A stretch of DNA of 64,000 bases from Nibrella viscosa (GTDB taxonomy: Bacteria > Bacteroidota > Bacteroidia > Cytophagales > Spirosomataceae), in the NCBI RefSeq assembly GCF_039541875.1, contig NZ_BAABHB010000015.1, positions 1 to 64,000 of the forward strand, in the 5' to 3' direction. Below, piece after piece: positions 50,992 through 59,656 of the stretch. The stretch's first letter is position 1, and each line of letters begins with the position of its first letter. A program made the translations under genes and the position numbers. The notes below the pieces were generated by a model, which did not search any database, was not told the DNA's origin, and worked only from the letters and a program-made list of their open reading frames with translations.

Positions 50992-51897
50992 ATGTGGCAA
51001 AGTTATATCAATGCGTTTAAAAACTACCTGAAGTTGGAGCGGTCGCTGGCCGAAAATTCGGTGGAGGCTTACCTGCACGATGTCGGGAAGCTCTGGCAGT
51101 TTCTGGCATTGGCCGATGAGAAACCCGTTGGACCGCTACAGGTGACGGACCTGCATCTGCGCGATTTTCTGAAATACCTCGGCGAACTGGGGCTGTCGGC
51201 GCATAGCCAGGCCCGCATCTTGTCGGGACTGAAAGCGTTTTATAAGTTTCTGGTGCTGGAGAATACCATCCAGCATGACCCTACCCAACTCATTGAGGGG
51301 CCGAAGCTGGGGCGAAAACTGCCCGATACGCTGAGCTACCCGGAAATTGAGCAGATGCTCGATGCCATCGACCTCTCCACGCCCGGCGGCACCCGCGACC
51401 GCGCCATGCTGGAGGTGCTATACAGCTCCGGCCTGCGCGTCTCTGAACTACTTGACCTCAGGCTGACCAACTGCTATTTCGACGATGGGTTCCTGCGTAT
51501 TTTCGGGAAGGGCAGCAAATTCCGATTAGTACCGATTGGGGAGGATGCGATTCGGTATACCCGCATTTATGTAGAGCATGTGCGGAACCAGTTGGCTGTG
51601 CAGAAAGGCGATGAAGACACCGTTTTTCTGAACCTGCGCGGCAAAAAGCTGTCGCGGGTATCCGTTTTTACCACCATCAAGCGGCTGGCGGCTGAAGTGG
51701 GCATCCGCAAAACCATCAGCCCCCACACCTTCCGCCATTCTTTCGCCACCCACCTCATTGAAGGCGGTGCCGACCTCCGGGCCATTCAGCAGATGCTCGG
51801 CCACGAGTCCATCACCACCACCGAAATCTACACCCATATCGACCGCGATTACCTCCGGCAGACCATGATCGACTACCATCCGAGGGGGCGTGGTTGA
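50992..51897 (+). CDS. xerD: Site-specific tyrosine recombinase XerD-like
   Basis: 301 residues, resolves chromosome dimers at dif with a XerC partner. Core-binding SAM-like N domain (NYLKLERSLAENSVEAYLHDVG), then the catalytic set: Arg in SGLRVSELLDL, Lys in GKGSKFRLVPIG, H-x-x-R in SPHTFRHSFATHL, His in MLGHESITTTEIYTH and the nucleophile Tyr in EIYTHID. Xer C versus D cannot be settled without comparison; the sequence reads as XerD. Chosen start is ATG 50992. Confidence 0.92.
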   Translation: MWQSYINAFKNYLKLERSLAENSVEAYLHDVGKLWQFLALADEKPVGPLQVTDLHLRDFLKYLGELGLSAHSQARILSGLKAFYKFLVLENTIQHDPTQLIEGPKLGRKLPDTLSYPEIEQMLDAIDLSTPGGTRDRAMLEVLYSSGLRVSELLDLRLTNCYFDDGFLRIFGKGSKFRLVPIGEDAIRYTRIYVEHVRNQLAVQKGDEDTVFLNLRGKKLSRVSVFTTIKRLAAEVGIRKTISPHTFRHSFATHLIEGGADLRAIQQMLGHESITTTEIYTHIDRDYLRQTMIDYHPRGRG

Positions 51898-51915
51898 TTG
51901 GTTAACCAATCAACC
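51892..51915. repeat. 24-base perfect palindrome containing both stop codons
   Basis: A perfect palindrome (half-site GGTTGATTGGTT) spans the TGA of xerD (51895-51897) and the complementary TGA of the methyltransferase (51910-51912). Only 12 bases separate the two genes. Confidence 0.85.
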
Positions 51916-52488
51916 AATTAACACATTGCACACGCAGCTACCCTTGGAGGTAATCGTCCTGGTTTCATCCAGTAGCCTGAAGCCGCCTTTGATGGAGTCC
52001 CAGAGTTCAGCGCTGTGCTTGTGGTCGTTGATGGTGACAATGAGCAGGCCTTCCGGTTTCAGGTAGGTTGCCAGGCGTTGCAGCGTTTTGAGCGGATGTT
52101 TGCTGTAGTAAATGACTTCGTTGAAGATAATCATGTCGAAGGTCCCCTCCGGCTCGTACTTGTCCATATCACCCACCAGGTAGGTGCATTTGGGGTCGGC
52201 TGCGGCTTTGGCCTGTTCGATGGCTTTGTCGGCAATATCCATGCCTACATACCGGCCGTAGTTCTGCTCTTGTAGCCGTTGTTGCAGCAGACCTTCTCCG
52301 CAGCCAATTTCCAGGATCTCCGGCTGCCCGGGCTTCAGGTATTTGACGTAGCCGACAATGACACTGAACCGCGCCAGCTCATCCAGCGCCTTTAGCCCGT
52401 CCCATAAGCCTTTGTCGTATTGATAGTTCCAGCGGTCGCGGTTGATACGAAGGATCTTGCGTTTGAGAAATGACGTCAGTGGGTGCAT
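51910..52488 (-). CDS. Class I SAM-dependent methyltransferase
   Basis: 192 residues, cytoplasmic. SAM motifs are ILEIGCGEGLL (motif I), YVGMDIADKAIEQ (acidic post-I), MDKYEPEGTFDMIIFNEV (motif II) and LKPEGLLIVTIND (motif III). The N-terminus (KRKILRINRDRWNYQYDKGLWDGL) resembles methyltransferases of sugar- or lipid-modifying sets, but the substrate is not known. Convergent with xerD. Confidence 0.88.
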   Translation of the reverse strand: MHPLTSFLKRKILRINRDRWNYQYDKGLWDGLKALDELARFSVIVGYVKYLKPGQPEILEIGCGEGLLQQRLQEQNYGRYVGMDIADKAIEQAKAAADPKCTYLVGDMDKYEPEGTFDMIIFNEVIYYSKHPLKTLQRLATYLKPEGLLIVTINDHKHSAELWDSIKGGFRLLDETRTITSKGSCVCNVLIG

Positions 52489-52564
52489 TCGGTTCGGGCC
52501 AGTTGGTTAATCAGTCGTAAAGTACGTCATTTTTCGATAACTTCCCGGCCCGAATACAACCGTT

Positions 52565-53746
52565 ATGTTACAGACAGCCCCCTTATTGACTGGTCAGAAA
52601 GACGCTTTTAGCCTGCCCGAAGGCGTACACTACCTCAACTGCGCTACCCGCGCCCCGTTCAGCAAAGCGGTGGAGCAGGCGGGTTACAACGCCATCCGGC
52701 AACAGACCAACCCCCTGAACCTGAAGCCCGACGATTTCTTTACGGGTGCCGGTCGGGTGCGTGACTTATTCTCCCGGCTTATCAGCAATCCGGACCCGGA
52801 GCGGATCGCCATCATCCCGGCCGTATCGTACGGCATGGCTGTCGTGGCCCGCAATCTGTACCGCAAGCCTGGTTTAAAACCCGGTCAGCACATTCTGATG
52901 ATTGAAGAAGAATTCCCGAGCGATGTATATTCCTGGGATCGGGTGCAACAGGAACTGAGCCTGACCATAAAGCAGGTGCCGATGCCGGAAGGCTTCCCCA
53001 AAAGTGACCGGTGGAATGAGCAGGTACTGGAGGCCATCACGGCCGATACCGCGTTGGTAATCACTCCGCCGGTGCATTGGATGTACGGCACGCGGTTCAA
53101 TCTGGAGGCTATTTCCCGACGCGCTAAGGAGGTAGGTGCCCTGCTGGTCGTTGATGGGACGCAGGCCGTAGGGGCGTTGCCGTTTGACCTGCAAAGCGTG
53201 CAGCCGGATGCCCTGATTTGTGCCGCCTACAAATGGCTGATGGGGCCGTATTCCATCGGCATGGCGTATTTCGGGGAATTCTTCGACGATGGCGTGCCGC
53301 TGGAAGAAAGCTGGATGAATCGCCTGGGCAGCAATCAGTTTCACCGCCTGACGCAGTACGAGCCCACCTACCGGCCCAAAGCCTACCGGTACAACATGGG
53401 CGAACACAGCCAGTTTATCAATATGCCGATGACCGAAGTAGCTCTGGCGCAGTTGCTCGACTGGCAACCCGAACGTATTCAGGCATATTGCCAACGCCTG
53501 ACGGCCGGGGTGCTGCCGGTCCTGGAAACAATAGGATGCCGCATTGAGCCGGAGACCGGACGGGCGCAGCACCTGGTGGGCATCTGGTTGCCCGACCATG
53601 CCGATTCAATGGCGGTGCAGCAGGCGTTATTCGCCAGAAAGGTATCGATCTCCGCCCGGGGCCGGGCCTTGCGGCTGGCTCCGCACGTCTACAATGATGA
53701 AGCCGATATGCAGGCGCTGGTGGATGCCCTCAAGGGGGTGCTATAA
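52565..53746 (+). CDS. Class V aminotransferase (cysteine desulfurase-like)
   Basis: 393 residues, PLP enzyme. The opening GVHYLNCATRAPFSKAVEQAGYNAI matches the isopenicillin-N-epimerase/cysteine desulfurase-like branch. VVDGTQAVGALPFDLQSV has the PLP Asp and CAAYKWLMGPYSIGMAYF the Schiff-base Lys. The catalytic Cys loop of true SufS/IscS is not obvious. Possible substrates are cysteine-like or amino-sugar compounds. It overlaps the convergent small membrane protein gene by 6 bases. Confidence 0.85.
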   Translation: MLQTAPLLTGQKDAFSLPEGVHYLNCATRAPFSKAVEQAGYNAIRQQTNPLNLKPDDFFTGAGRVRDLFSRLISNPDPERIAIIPAVSYGMAVVARNLYRKPGLKPGQHILMIEEEFPSDVYSWDRVQQELSLTIKQVPMPEGFPKSDRWNEQVLEAITADTALVITPPVHWMYGTRFNLEAISRRAKEVGALLVVDGTQAVGALPFDLQSVQPDALICAAYKWLMGPYSIGMAYFGEFFDDGVPLEESWMNRLGSNQFHRLTQYEPTYRPKAYRYNMGEHSQFINMPMTEVALAQLLDWQPERIQAYCQRLTAGVLPVLETIGCRIEPETGRAQHLVGIWLPDHADSMAVQQALFARKVSISARGRALRLAPHVYNDEADMQALVDALKGVL

Positions 53747-53944
53747 GCTGTCGGTAGGTATGGCAGTCGTATCAATCAGGGTATCGGCGGCCGTGTTATC
53801 AATTTCGGTAGGCAGGGCCCGTTCCAGTTGCCGGCGTTTATTCCAGGGCGCGGTGGTCCGGCGGCCCATGTCGATGGTAATCAGAATGACAATGGCCGTA
53901 AAAATGATGAAAACGATGACAAAGACACGGCGATTGCGTTTCAT
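53741..53944 (-). CDS. Small single-pass membrane protein downstream of sixA
   Basis: 67 residues: MKRNRRVFVIVFIIFTAIVILITIDMG is one membrane helix with a basic cytoplasmic start; the rest is a polar periplasmic tail (NKRRQLERALPTEIDNTAADT...). No family is recognised. The ATG overlaps the stop of sixA as ATGA, a classic coupling signal, so it is likely real and translated with sixA. The stop overlaps the convergent aminotransferase by six bases. A longer frame to 54013 is possible but overlaps sixA by 70 bases. Confidence 0.65.
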   Translation of the reverse strand: MKRNRRVFVIVFIIFTAIVILITIDMGRRTTAPWNKRRQLERALPTEIDNTAADTLIDTTAIPTDSL

Positions 53945-54444
53945 GCTTCTTTCAGGTGTTTCGGCGCTACGTAAAACAAGAGATTTCCGGTGCGGCCCGA
54001 GACCGCAGCCCACTCCAGGTCGGTAAACTCAATGGCCGCTACCGCCCCCTTGCTCATGGAGCCTACGTCCTGGTGCGTCAGGAACTCGGCAAAATAGGTA
54101 ATGTCCGGATTGTGCCCGAACAGCATCGCCGACTGACAATTGGCCGGCAGCCGGTTCACGGCCGCCAGGTAGGCTTTTGGCCCTCCGTCGAACATGTGTT
54201 CGTCGTAGCTGATCGTCTCCGGATCGATACCGAGCTGTTCGGCTACGATCCGGGCGGTGTCCTTTGCCCGCAGGGCTGTACTGCTAATGAGGCAGTCGGC
54301 CGTAATGCCTTTATCTTTTAAGTGCCTGCCGATCCGCGCCGAGGCAATAATGCCTTCCGAAACCAGCTCGCGGTCGTGGTCGCGCATAAACGGTGCCCGG
54401 TCTTCGGCTTTGGCATGACGAACCAGGTAAAGCGTTTTCTTCAT
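53941..54444 (-). CDS. sixA: SixA-like phosphohistidine phosphatase
   Basis: 167 residues, cytoplasmic. LYLVRHAKAED is the RHG catalytic motif with the phospho-acceptor His, and LFGHNPDITYF the second catalytic His. The short length and lack of extra domain fit SixA, which dephosphorylates HPt domains of phosphorelays (known for ArcB and the PTS-Ntr system in E. coli). Its partner here is unknown. ATG 54444 is used; the longer start adds 11 residues. It is coupled to the small membrane gene. Confidence 0.88.
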   Translation of the reverse strand: MKKTLYLVRHAKAEDRAPFMRDHDRELVSEGIIASARIGRHLKDKGITADCLISSTALRAKDTARIVAEQLGIDPETISYDEHMFDGGPKAYLAAVNRLPANCQSAMLFGHNPDITYFAEFLTHQDVGSMSKGAVAAIEFTDLEWAAVSGRTGNLLFYVAPKHLKEA

Positions 54445-54492
54445 AATCTGCTCTGAGGGGCTTTCTGCAAAGAACAATGACGGAACGTATTA

Positions 54493-54577
54493 GTTTGAAA
54501 AGTTTGAGCAGGTCGACCAGGTTGAAAGTTGTTTTTAATAACTCACCCACCTGGTCAACCTGCTCAATTTTTCAAAC
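54493..54577. repeat. Long imperfect inverted repeat between DUF1080 and sixA
   Basis: Arms of about 30 bases (54493-54522 and 54548-54577) match except for a one-base bulge and a few changes; the core is GAGCAGGTCGACCAGGT. The loop is AT-rich. It could be a terminator for the DUF1080 gene, but no T-run follows directly. Confidence 0.7.
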
Positions 54578-54584
54578 GACACCC

Positions 54585-55376
54585 TTATAGCTCGCGAACC
54601 CAGATATTCCGGAAGCCAACGGGGTTACCGTGGTCCTGCAGCAGAATGGGGCCTTTGCCGTGGGGTTGTACTTTCGGGTAGCCGATGTACTCGGTTGTAC
54701 CTTTGATGGCAACATGATTCTGCACCAATACGCCATTCAGCAAGACCGTCACATAGGCGGGCTCGGTCATCAGACCGGCTTTGTTAAACCGGGGGGCCAT
54801 GTAAATGACATCGTAAGTCTGCCAGTCGCCGGGCTTGCGGCTCGGGTTGGCCAGCGGAATAGCTTGCTTGTAAATTGACCCAACCATGCCGTTTACGTAG
54901 GTCGGGTTGTTGTAGTTGTCCAGCACCTGCAATTCGTAGCGACCCTGCAGAAAGACCCCGCTATTACCGCGCCCCTGTCCGGTGCCTTCTACCTTTTCGG
55001 GCGTTTTGAATTCAAGGTGCAGTTGAAAATCGCCAAACTCCTGCTTTGAGCGGGCCGAAAAGCCTTTGGTCGAGTAAAGAACGCCATCCTGTACGGGCCA
55101 TTTCAGCGGACCTTCGTTGGTGTTCTCCCAGTTGGCTGGTGAATACCCTTTAATCGCTACCCACTGATCGGTATTCTTTCCGTCGAACAACACAATGGCA
55201 TCTGAGGGGGCTGAGATGCCGGTGGCGTTAGGCCCGGTGGTGCCGGGGGTAACCACCGGCGGAACGGGTTCCCAGATCTCGGACGATTGCGGATTCTGCT
55301 TCACTTGTTCGTTTTGCGCAACGGCCATACTAAAAACGCCCAGGCTTAGGAAAAGAGGTAAGACAAGTTTTTTCAT
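54585..55376 (-). CDS. DUF1080 (3-keto-disaccharide hydrolase) family secreted protein
   Basis: 263 residues, signal MKKLVLPLFLSLGVFSMAVAQ. Jelly-roll features: IVLFDGKNTDQWVAIKG, QEFGDFQLHLEFKTPE, GRGNSGVFLQGRYELQVLDNY (the family hallmark), VILLNGVLVQNHVAIKG-like strand, and PHGKGPILLQDHGNPVGFRNIWVREL at the end. It likely cleaves or binds 3-keto or other modified sugars in the periplasm. Divergent from the cluster at 55501-59444; a TATATTTG box lies 38 bases upstream. Confidence 0.88.
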   Translation of the reverse strand: MKKLVLPLFLSLGVFSMAVAQNEQVKQNPQSSEIWEPVPPVVTPGTTGPNATGISAPSDAIVLFDGKNTDQWVAIKGYSPANWENTNEGPLKWPVQDGVLYSTKGFSARSKQEFGDFQLHLEFKTPEKVEGTGQGRGNSGVFLQGRYELQVLDNYNNPTYVNGMVGSIYKQAIPLANPSRKPGDWQTYDVIYMAPRFNKAGLMTEPAYVTVLLNGVLVQNHVAIKGTTEYIGYPKVQPHGKGPILLQDHGNPVGFRNIWVREL

Positions 55377-55413
55377 GGTTAGGAGAACTGAGTTTTTTGC
55401 TACAATAAACGCC

Positions 55414-55421
55414 CAAATATA
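55414..55421 (-). promoter_or_regulatory. Probable -7 box for the DUF1080 gene
   Basis: TATATTTG on the minus strand, a perfect TAnnTTTG, 38 bases before ATG 55376. Confidence 0.45.
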
Positions 55422-55500
55422 GAGCAATTGTCTATTCACCGGCTTTTATCCTGAAAAAATGGTAAATTTCCGCTCCGATTTCTAATCCAATTAATTTTCA

Positions 55501-57372
55501 ATGTTGTTCCCTATGAATCTATCACGCTTCGTGATCGGCGTGGGCTGGGTGTTAGGAGCCAGTCTGGCCCTGGCTCAGGCTCCGGCCCCTAAACTGACCA
55601 CTTTGCCGCTCAACGATCTGAGTGCTTTTCGCAAGCCTACCCCCAACTGGCGTATCGCCGGTGACGCGACGGCTGACCTGAACCAGAAAGACGTTATGAC
55701 CGCCAAATCGGGCACGGGCGTTCTGGTAAACATCCCTGTGCCCAAACAGGGGTATGGTATGCAGTATGATCTGCTGACAAACCTGGAACATGGTGACCTG
55801 GATCTGGAACTGGACTACATGATGGCCAAAGGCTCCAATTCAGGCGTTTACCTCCAGGGGCGTTATGAAGTTCAGTTGATGGATAGCTGGGGCGACAAAA
55901 CGGCTCGTGTGGGTGGTAACGGCTCGGTTTATGAGCGCTGGGACGAAAGCCGGCCTGAGGGTCAGAAAGGCTATGAAGGGTACCCCGCCCGCCAGAACGT
56001 CAGCAAAGCGCCCGGCCTGTGGCAGCACCTGAAAATATCGTTTCAGGCACCACGCTTCGATGCCGGTGGCCGCAAGATCGAGAATGCCCGGATGCTGCGG
56101 GTAGAGCTCAACGGCGTACCTATCCACGAGAACGTTGAACTATCAGGGCCGACCCGCGGCCCGCTGGCCGAAAACGAAGTAGCCCTGGGGCCGCTGCGTT
56201 TTCAGGGTGACCACGGCCCGGTGGCGTTCCGGAACATCCGGTATGTGGCCTACGACAAACCCCGCCCTGAACTGATGAACCTGCAATATACCGTGTACCG
56301 GGGGCACTTTGAGAACGAAGGTGATCTGGGCAACACTCCTCCCGAAGCGCAGGGTCCGATTAACATCCTGACCGCCAATGTTACCCGGATTCCCAATGAT
56401 TTTCTGATCCGCTACACCGGTACGCTGCGCGTGAAAGAACCCGGTGAGTACAGCTTTAACCTGGGCGCACCGGGTGGTGGGGGTCAGCTACGCATCAATA
56501 ACAACGTGGTGGTAAAGCCCGGCGGGGGTAACCTGCGCGGAACGGCCACCCTGCCCGCCGGGGACCTGCCGTTTGAACTGCTGTACACCAAATTTGTGAG
56601 CTGGGCAAAGCCGGGTCTGGGTCTGGCAGTTGCCGGTCCGGGCATCCGGGAGTTTGTCATCAGCAGCCCGGTTGATGGCGGGAACGATGAGACAGAACCG
56701 ATTTTTGTGGATGCCCCAACCAACACTCTGCTGCGGAGCTTTATGGATATTCCGAATGCCAGCGGTCAGGGTCGCCGTACCCGCGTAACCCATGCTGTTT
56801 CGGTGGGTAGCCCGGAGCAGGTGCATTATACTTACGATATGGACAAAGGCGCCATTGTGCAAGTCTGGCGGGGCGATTTTCTGGACACCACGCCTATGTG
56901 GCACAGCCGGGGCGATGGCTCGTCGCGCCCGCGGGGTACGGTGCAGCGCCTGGGTATGCCGGAGCTGTTTGTGGGCAAACTGGCGTCGCAGCAAGCGGCC
57001 TGGGCAACCGATACCACCGGCAGCGGCTACCGGCCGAAAGGCTATGTGCTGGATGAGAACGACCGCCCTACCTTCCGCTACCAGGCCTACGGCACCAGCG
57101 TAGAAGATGCCATCCGGGTAGCCGATAACGGGCAGGGTGTACGCCGGGAGGTGACGTTCCGGAACCCGTCGGCCGATCTGTATGCCCGGCTGGCGGAAGG
57201 CAGCACCATTGAGCCGATGCCGAATGGTATGTATATGATCGACGGTAAGTCGTACATCGTGCGCGTCGAGGATGCCGGTGGCGCAACGCCGGTGGTCCGG
57301 TCAGTAGGCGGTAAGCAGGAACTGCTGGTACCGGTACGCGGAGGTAAACTGAGCTACTCCATTCTTTTCTAA
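55501..57372 (+). CDS. DUF1080 + PA14 domain secreted protein
   Basis: 623 residues, signal ending ALAQA. Residues ~30-260 are a DUF1080 domain (SNSGVYLQGRYEVQLMDSWGDKT, RFQGDHGPVAFRNIRY); residues ~260-395 are a PA14 carbohydrate-binding-like domain (YTVYRGHFENEGDLGN, LRVKEPGEYSFNLGAPG). About 225 C-terminal residues (from ~400) form a beta-rich region that I do not recognise. The next gene follows by 17 bases, so they are an operon. ATG 55513 is an alternative start. Likely a surface or periplasmic sugar-binding/hydrolysing protein. Confidence 0.85.
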   Translation: MLFPMNLSRFVIGVGWVLGASLALAQAPAPKLTTLPLNDLSAFRKPTPNWRIAGDATADLNQKDVMTAKSGTGVLVNIPVPKQGYGMQYDLLTNLEHGDLDLELDYMMAKGSNSGVYLQGRYEVQLMDSWGDKTARVGGNGSVYERWDESRPEGQKGYEGYPARQNVSKAPGLWQHLKISFQAPRFDAGGRKIENARMLRVELNGVPIHENVELSGPTRGPLAENEVALGPLRFQGDHGPVAFRNIRYVAYDKPRPELMNLQYTVYRGHFENEGDLGNTPPEAQGPINILTANVTRIPNDFLIRYTGTLRVKEPGEYSFNLGAPGGGGQLRINNNVVVKPGGGNLRGTATLPAGDLPFELLYTKFVSWAKPGLGLAVAGPGIREFVISSPVDGGNDETEPIFVDAPTNTLLRSFMDIPNASGQGRRTRVTHAVSVGSPEQVHYTYDMDKGAIVQVWRGDFLDTTPMWHSRGDGSSRPRGTVQRLGMPELFVGKLASQQAAWATDTTGSGYRPKGYVLDENDRPTFRYQAYGTSVEDAIRVADNGQGVRREVTFRNPSADLYARLAEGSTIEPMPNGMYMIDGKSYIVRVEDAGGATPVVRSVGGKQELLVPVRGGKLSYSILF

Positions 57373-57389
57373 TCCAGATTTTCCGACTC

Positions 57390-59444
57390 ATGAAAAACAT
57401 ACATAAACACCTGCTTCGCCGGGCTGCCGGCTCGCTGCTGACCGCTGCGGTGCTAACCTCGGCCACCTGGGCGCAGGAGTCACCAAAAGAAGAAGATTTC
57501 TTCAAGATCATGCGGGTGACCGCACCCGAAGGTACCCTGCTCGAAGTGGGCGGGCTCACGGTACTGCCCAACGGCGACCTGGGCGTTGCCACCCGCCGGG
57601 GCGATGTCTTTGTGGTCGAGAACCCCACCAGCCGCCGGCCGTATTTCCGTAAGTTTGCGTCGGGCCTGCACGAGATCCTGGGTCTGGTGTACAAAGACGG
57701 CGCCTTCTACTGCGCCCAGCGGGGTGAACTGACCAAACTGGTCGACAGCAACAAAGACGGCAAAGCCGATGTGGTTGAGACCGTATACGCCTGGCCCATT
57801 TCGGGGCACTACCACGAATATAGCTTCGGGCCTAAAGTTGCCCCGGACGGCTCCTTCTTCGTATCGGGCAACGTAGCCTTTGGCGACGAAGAATGGTGGC
57901 GGGGCGAAAGCCGGGTGCCCTGGCGGGGCTGGATGATGAAGATCTCCCCGGATGGCCAGATGCAACCCTGGGCAACGGGTATGCGCTCGCCGGCCGGGCT
58001 GGGCATGATTGACGGTGAACTGTTCTATTCCGACAACCAGGGCGACTGGGTCGGCTCGGGCGGTATCTGGCACGTAAAAAAGGGCGCGTTTATCGGCCAC
58101 CCGGCGGGCCTGCGCTGGACCGGCATGCCGAACTCGCCGGTGAAGCTGACCACCGAGCAGCTCTACGCAAAAGCAGATCCCCAGCAGAAGAAGAACGCCC
58201 AGGGACGCTACATCAAGCCGGAAAACAATGCCGAGGATAAAGGTACACCGCTTTATACCCTGAAAGATCAGTTTCCGGAGTTACAGTTGCCGGTGGTCTG
58301 GTTGCCGCACGGTATTTTCGGTATTTCCAATTCCGAGATTGTACAAATCCCGCAGGGGAGCTTCGGGCCGTTTGCCGGTCAGTTGCTGATTGGCGACCAG
58401 GGCCAGAGCAAGATCATGCGGGTGTTTATGGAGAAAGTGAACGGCGAATACCAGGGCGCGGCTTTCGACTTCCGCAGCGGCTTCCAGTCGGGCGTACTCC
58501 GGATGGCGTGGGCCAAAGATGGCTCGCTGTTTGTGGGCGAAACCAACCGGGGTTGGGGCTCCGCCGGCGAGGCTAACGATGGTTTGCAGCGGCTGGTGTG
58601 GAACAACAACCTGCCGTTTGAGATGCAGGCCATCCGGGCGCAGCCGGACGGTTTCGAGATTGAGTTTACCGTGCCGGTCGACCGTAAGTCAGCGGAAGAT
58701 CTGGCTTCGTACCGCGTCGGCAGCTTTATTTACAAATACCACCCGGTATACGGTAGCCCCCCGATCAACCGCGAAGAAAATCCGGTCAAGGGCGTGAAGG
58801 TATCGGCCGACGGCATGAAGGCCCGCATCATTGTGGATAACCTGCGCCGGTACCATATCCACGAAATCCGGCTGGACGGCGTTCGCTCAAAAGACGGCTC
58901 GTACTCGCTGGTGCATCCGCTGTCGTACTACACGCTGAACAACATTCCGACGGGGCAGAAGCTGGCCATGACGGAAGTGAGTACGTTCAACTCGGAGGCC
59001 AGTGCGTCGGCAGCCAGCACACCGGCACCGTCTGCTACAAAAAAGCCGGCAACGGCCACTCCGGCCAAAGCCGGTGCCAAGACCGGCGCAGTGACCAAAC
59101 CGGCGGCCAAAGCTGCGAACACGGTAGCTTCGGCCAAGGCTCCGACGTACGATGAAGTGAAAGGGCTGCTGTCGCGGCACACCTGTCTGGCCTGCCACCA
59201 GACCGAAAAGCGACAGGTCGGTCCGGCGTACGTGGACGTAGCCAAGCGGGGCTATACCAACGAGCAGATTGTAGACCTGATTTACAATCCCAAGCCACAG
59301 AACTGGCCCGACTACGCCACCGAAATGCCACCAATGCCGCAGGTACCCAAGGCCGACGCGCTGAAGATTGCCGCCTGGATTAATTCGCTGGCCCCCGGTC
59401 AGAAAACAGCCGCCAAGACAACGAAGAACCCGGATGAGCAGTAG
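57390..59444 (+). CDS. Sorbosone dehydrogenase-like beta-propeller fused to cytochrome c
   Basis: 684 residues, signal ending in ATWAQE. Residues ~35-530 are a beta-propeller of the PQQ-type sorbosone/glucose dehydrogenase-like family (LEVGGLTVLPNGDLGVATRRGDV, VVWLPHGIFGISNSE). An Ala/Lys/Pro/Thr-rich linker spans ~535-587. The tail is a monohaem cytochrome c with CLACH (Cys599, Cys602, His603) and the Met ligand in EMPPMPQ. This design lets electrons from a sugar oxidation pass to a haem in the same chain. With the DUF1080 proteins beside it, a periplasmic sugar-oxidation role is likely but not proven. Confidence 0.85.
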   Translation: MKNIHKHLLRRAAGSLLTAAVLTSATWAQESPKEEDFFKIMRVTAPEGTLLEVGGLTVLPNGDLGVATRRGDVFVVENPTSRRPYFRKFASGLHEILGLVYKDGAFYCAQRGELTKLVDSNKDGKADVVETVYAWPISGHYHEYSFGPKVAPDGSFFVSGNVAFGDEEWWRGESRVPWRGWMMKISPDGQMQPWATGMRSPAGLGMIDGELFYSDNQGDWVGSGGIWHVKKGAFIGHPAGLRWTGMPNSPVKLTTEQLYAKADPQQKKNAQGRYIKPENNAEDKGTPLYTLKDQFPELQLPVVWLPHGIFGISNSEIVQIPQGSFGPFAGQLLIGDQGQSKIMRVFMEKVNGEYQGAAFDFRSGFQSGVLRMAWAKDGSLFVGETNRGWGSAGEANDGLQRLVWNNNLPFEMQAIRAQPDGFEIEFTVPVDRKSAEDLASYRVGSFIYKYHPVYGSPPINREENPVKGVKVSADGMKARIIVDNLRRYHIHEIRLDGVRSKDGSYSLVHPLSYYTLNNIPTGQKLAMTEVSTFNSEASASAASTPAPSATKKPATATPAKAGAKTGAVTKPAAKAANTVASAKAPTYDEVKGLLSRHTCLACHQTEKRQVGPAYVDVAKRGYTNEQIVDLIYNPKPQNWPDYATEMPPMPQVPKADALKIAAWINSLAPGQKTAAKTTKNPDEQ

Positions 59445-59499
59445 GGGTTAGTAAGCAGTTGGCAGTTGGCGGTTCTCAGTAAGCAGTTTGCAGATAGGG

Positions 59500-59531
59500 G
59501 CAGCCCGGCCGTTTGGCCGGGCTGCTTTTTT
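59500..59531 (+). terminator. Terminator of the dehydrogenase/cytochrome gene
   Basis: Perfect 11-base stem GCAGCCCGGCC / GGCCGGGCTGC with GTTT loop and six T, 56 bases after the stop. The space before it holds direct repeats of GCAGTTGGCAGTT type. Confidence 0.93.
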
Positions 59532-59656
59532 GGAAAGGGCCAGAGGGTTTTCTGGCATATGGCAAAACCATTGTAAAGCGAAAGCGTTAGTAGACAAGAC
59601 TGAGCAGGTACAAAGCTGAAGGATGGCGAGAAACGTACCTGTGCCTGTTACAACGT

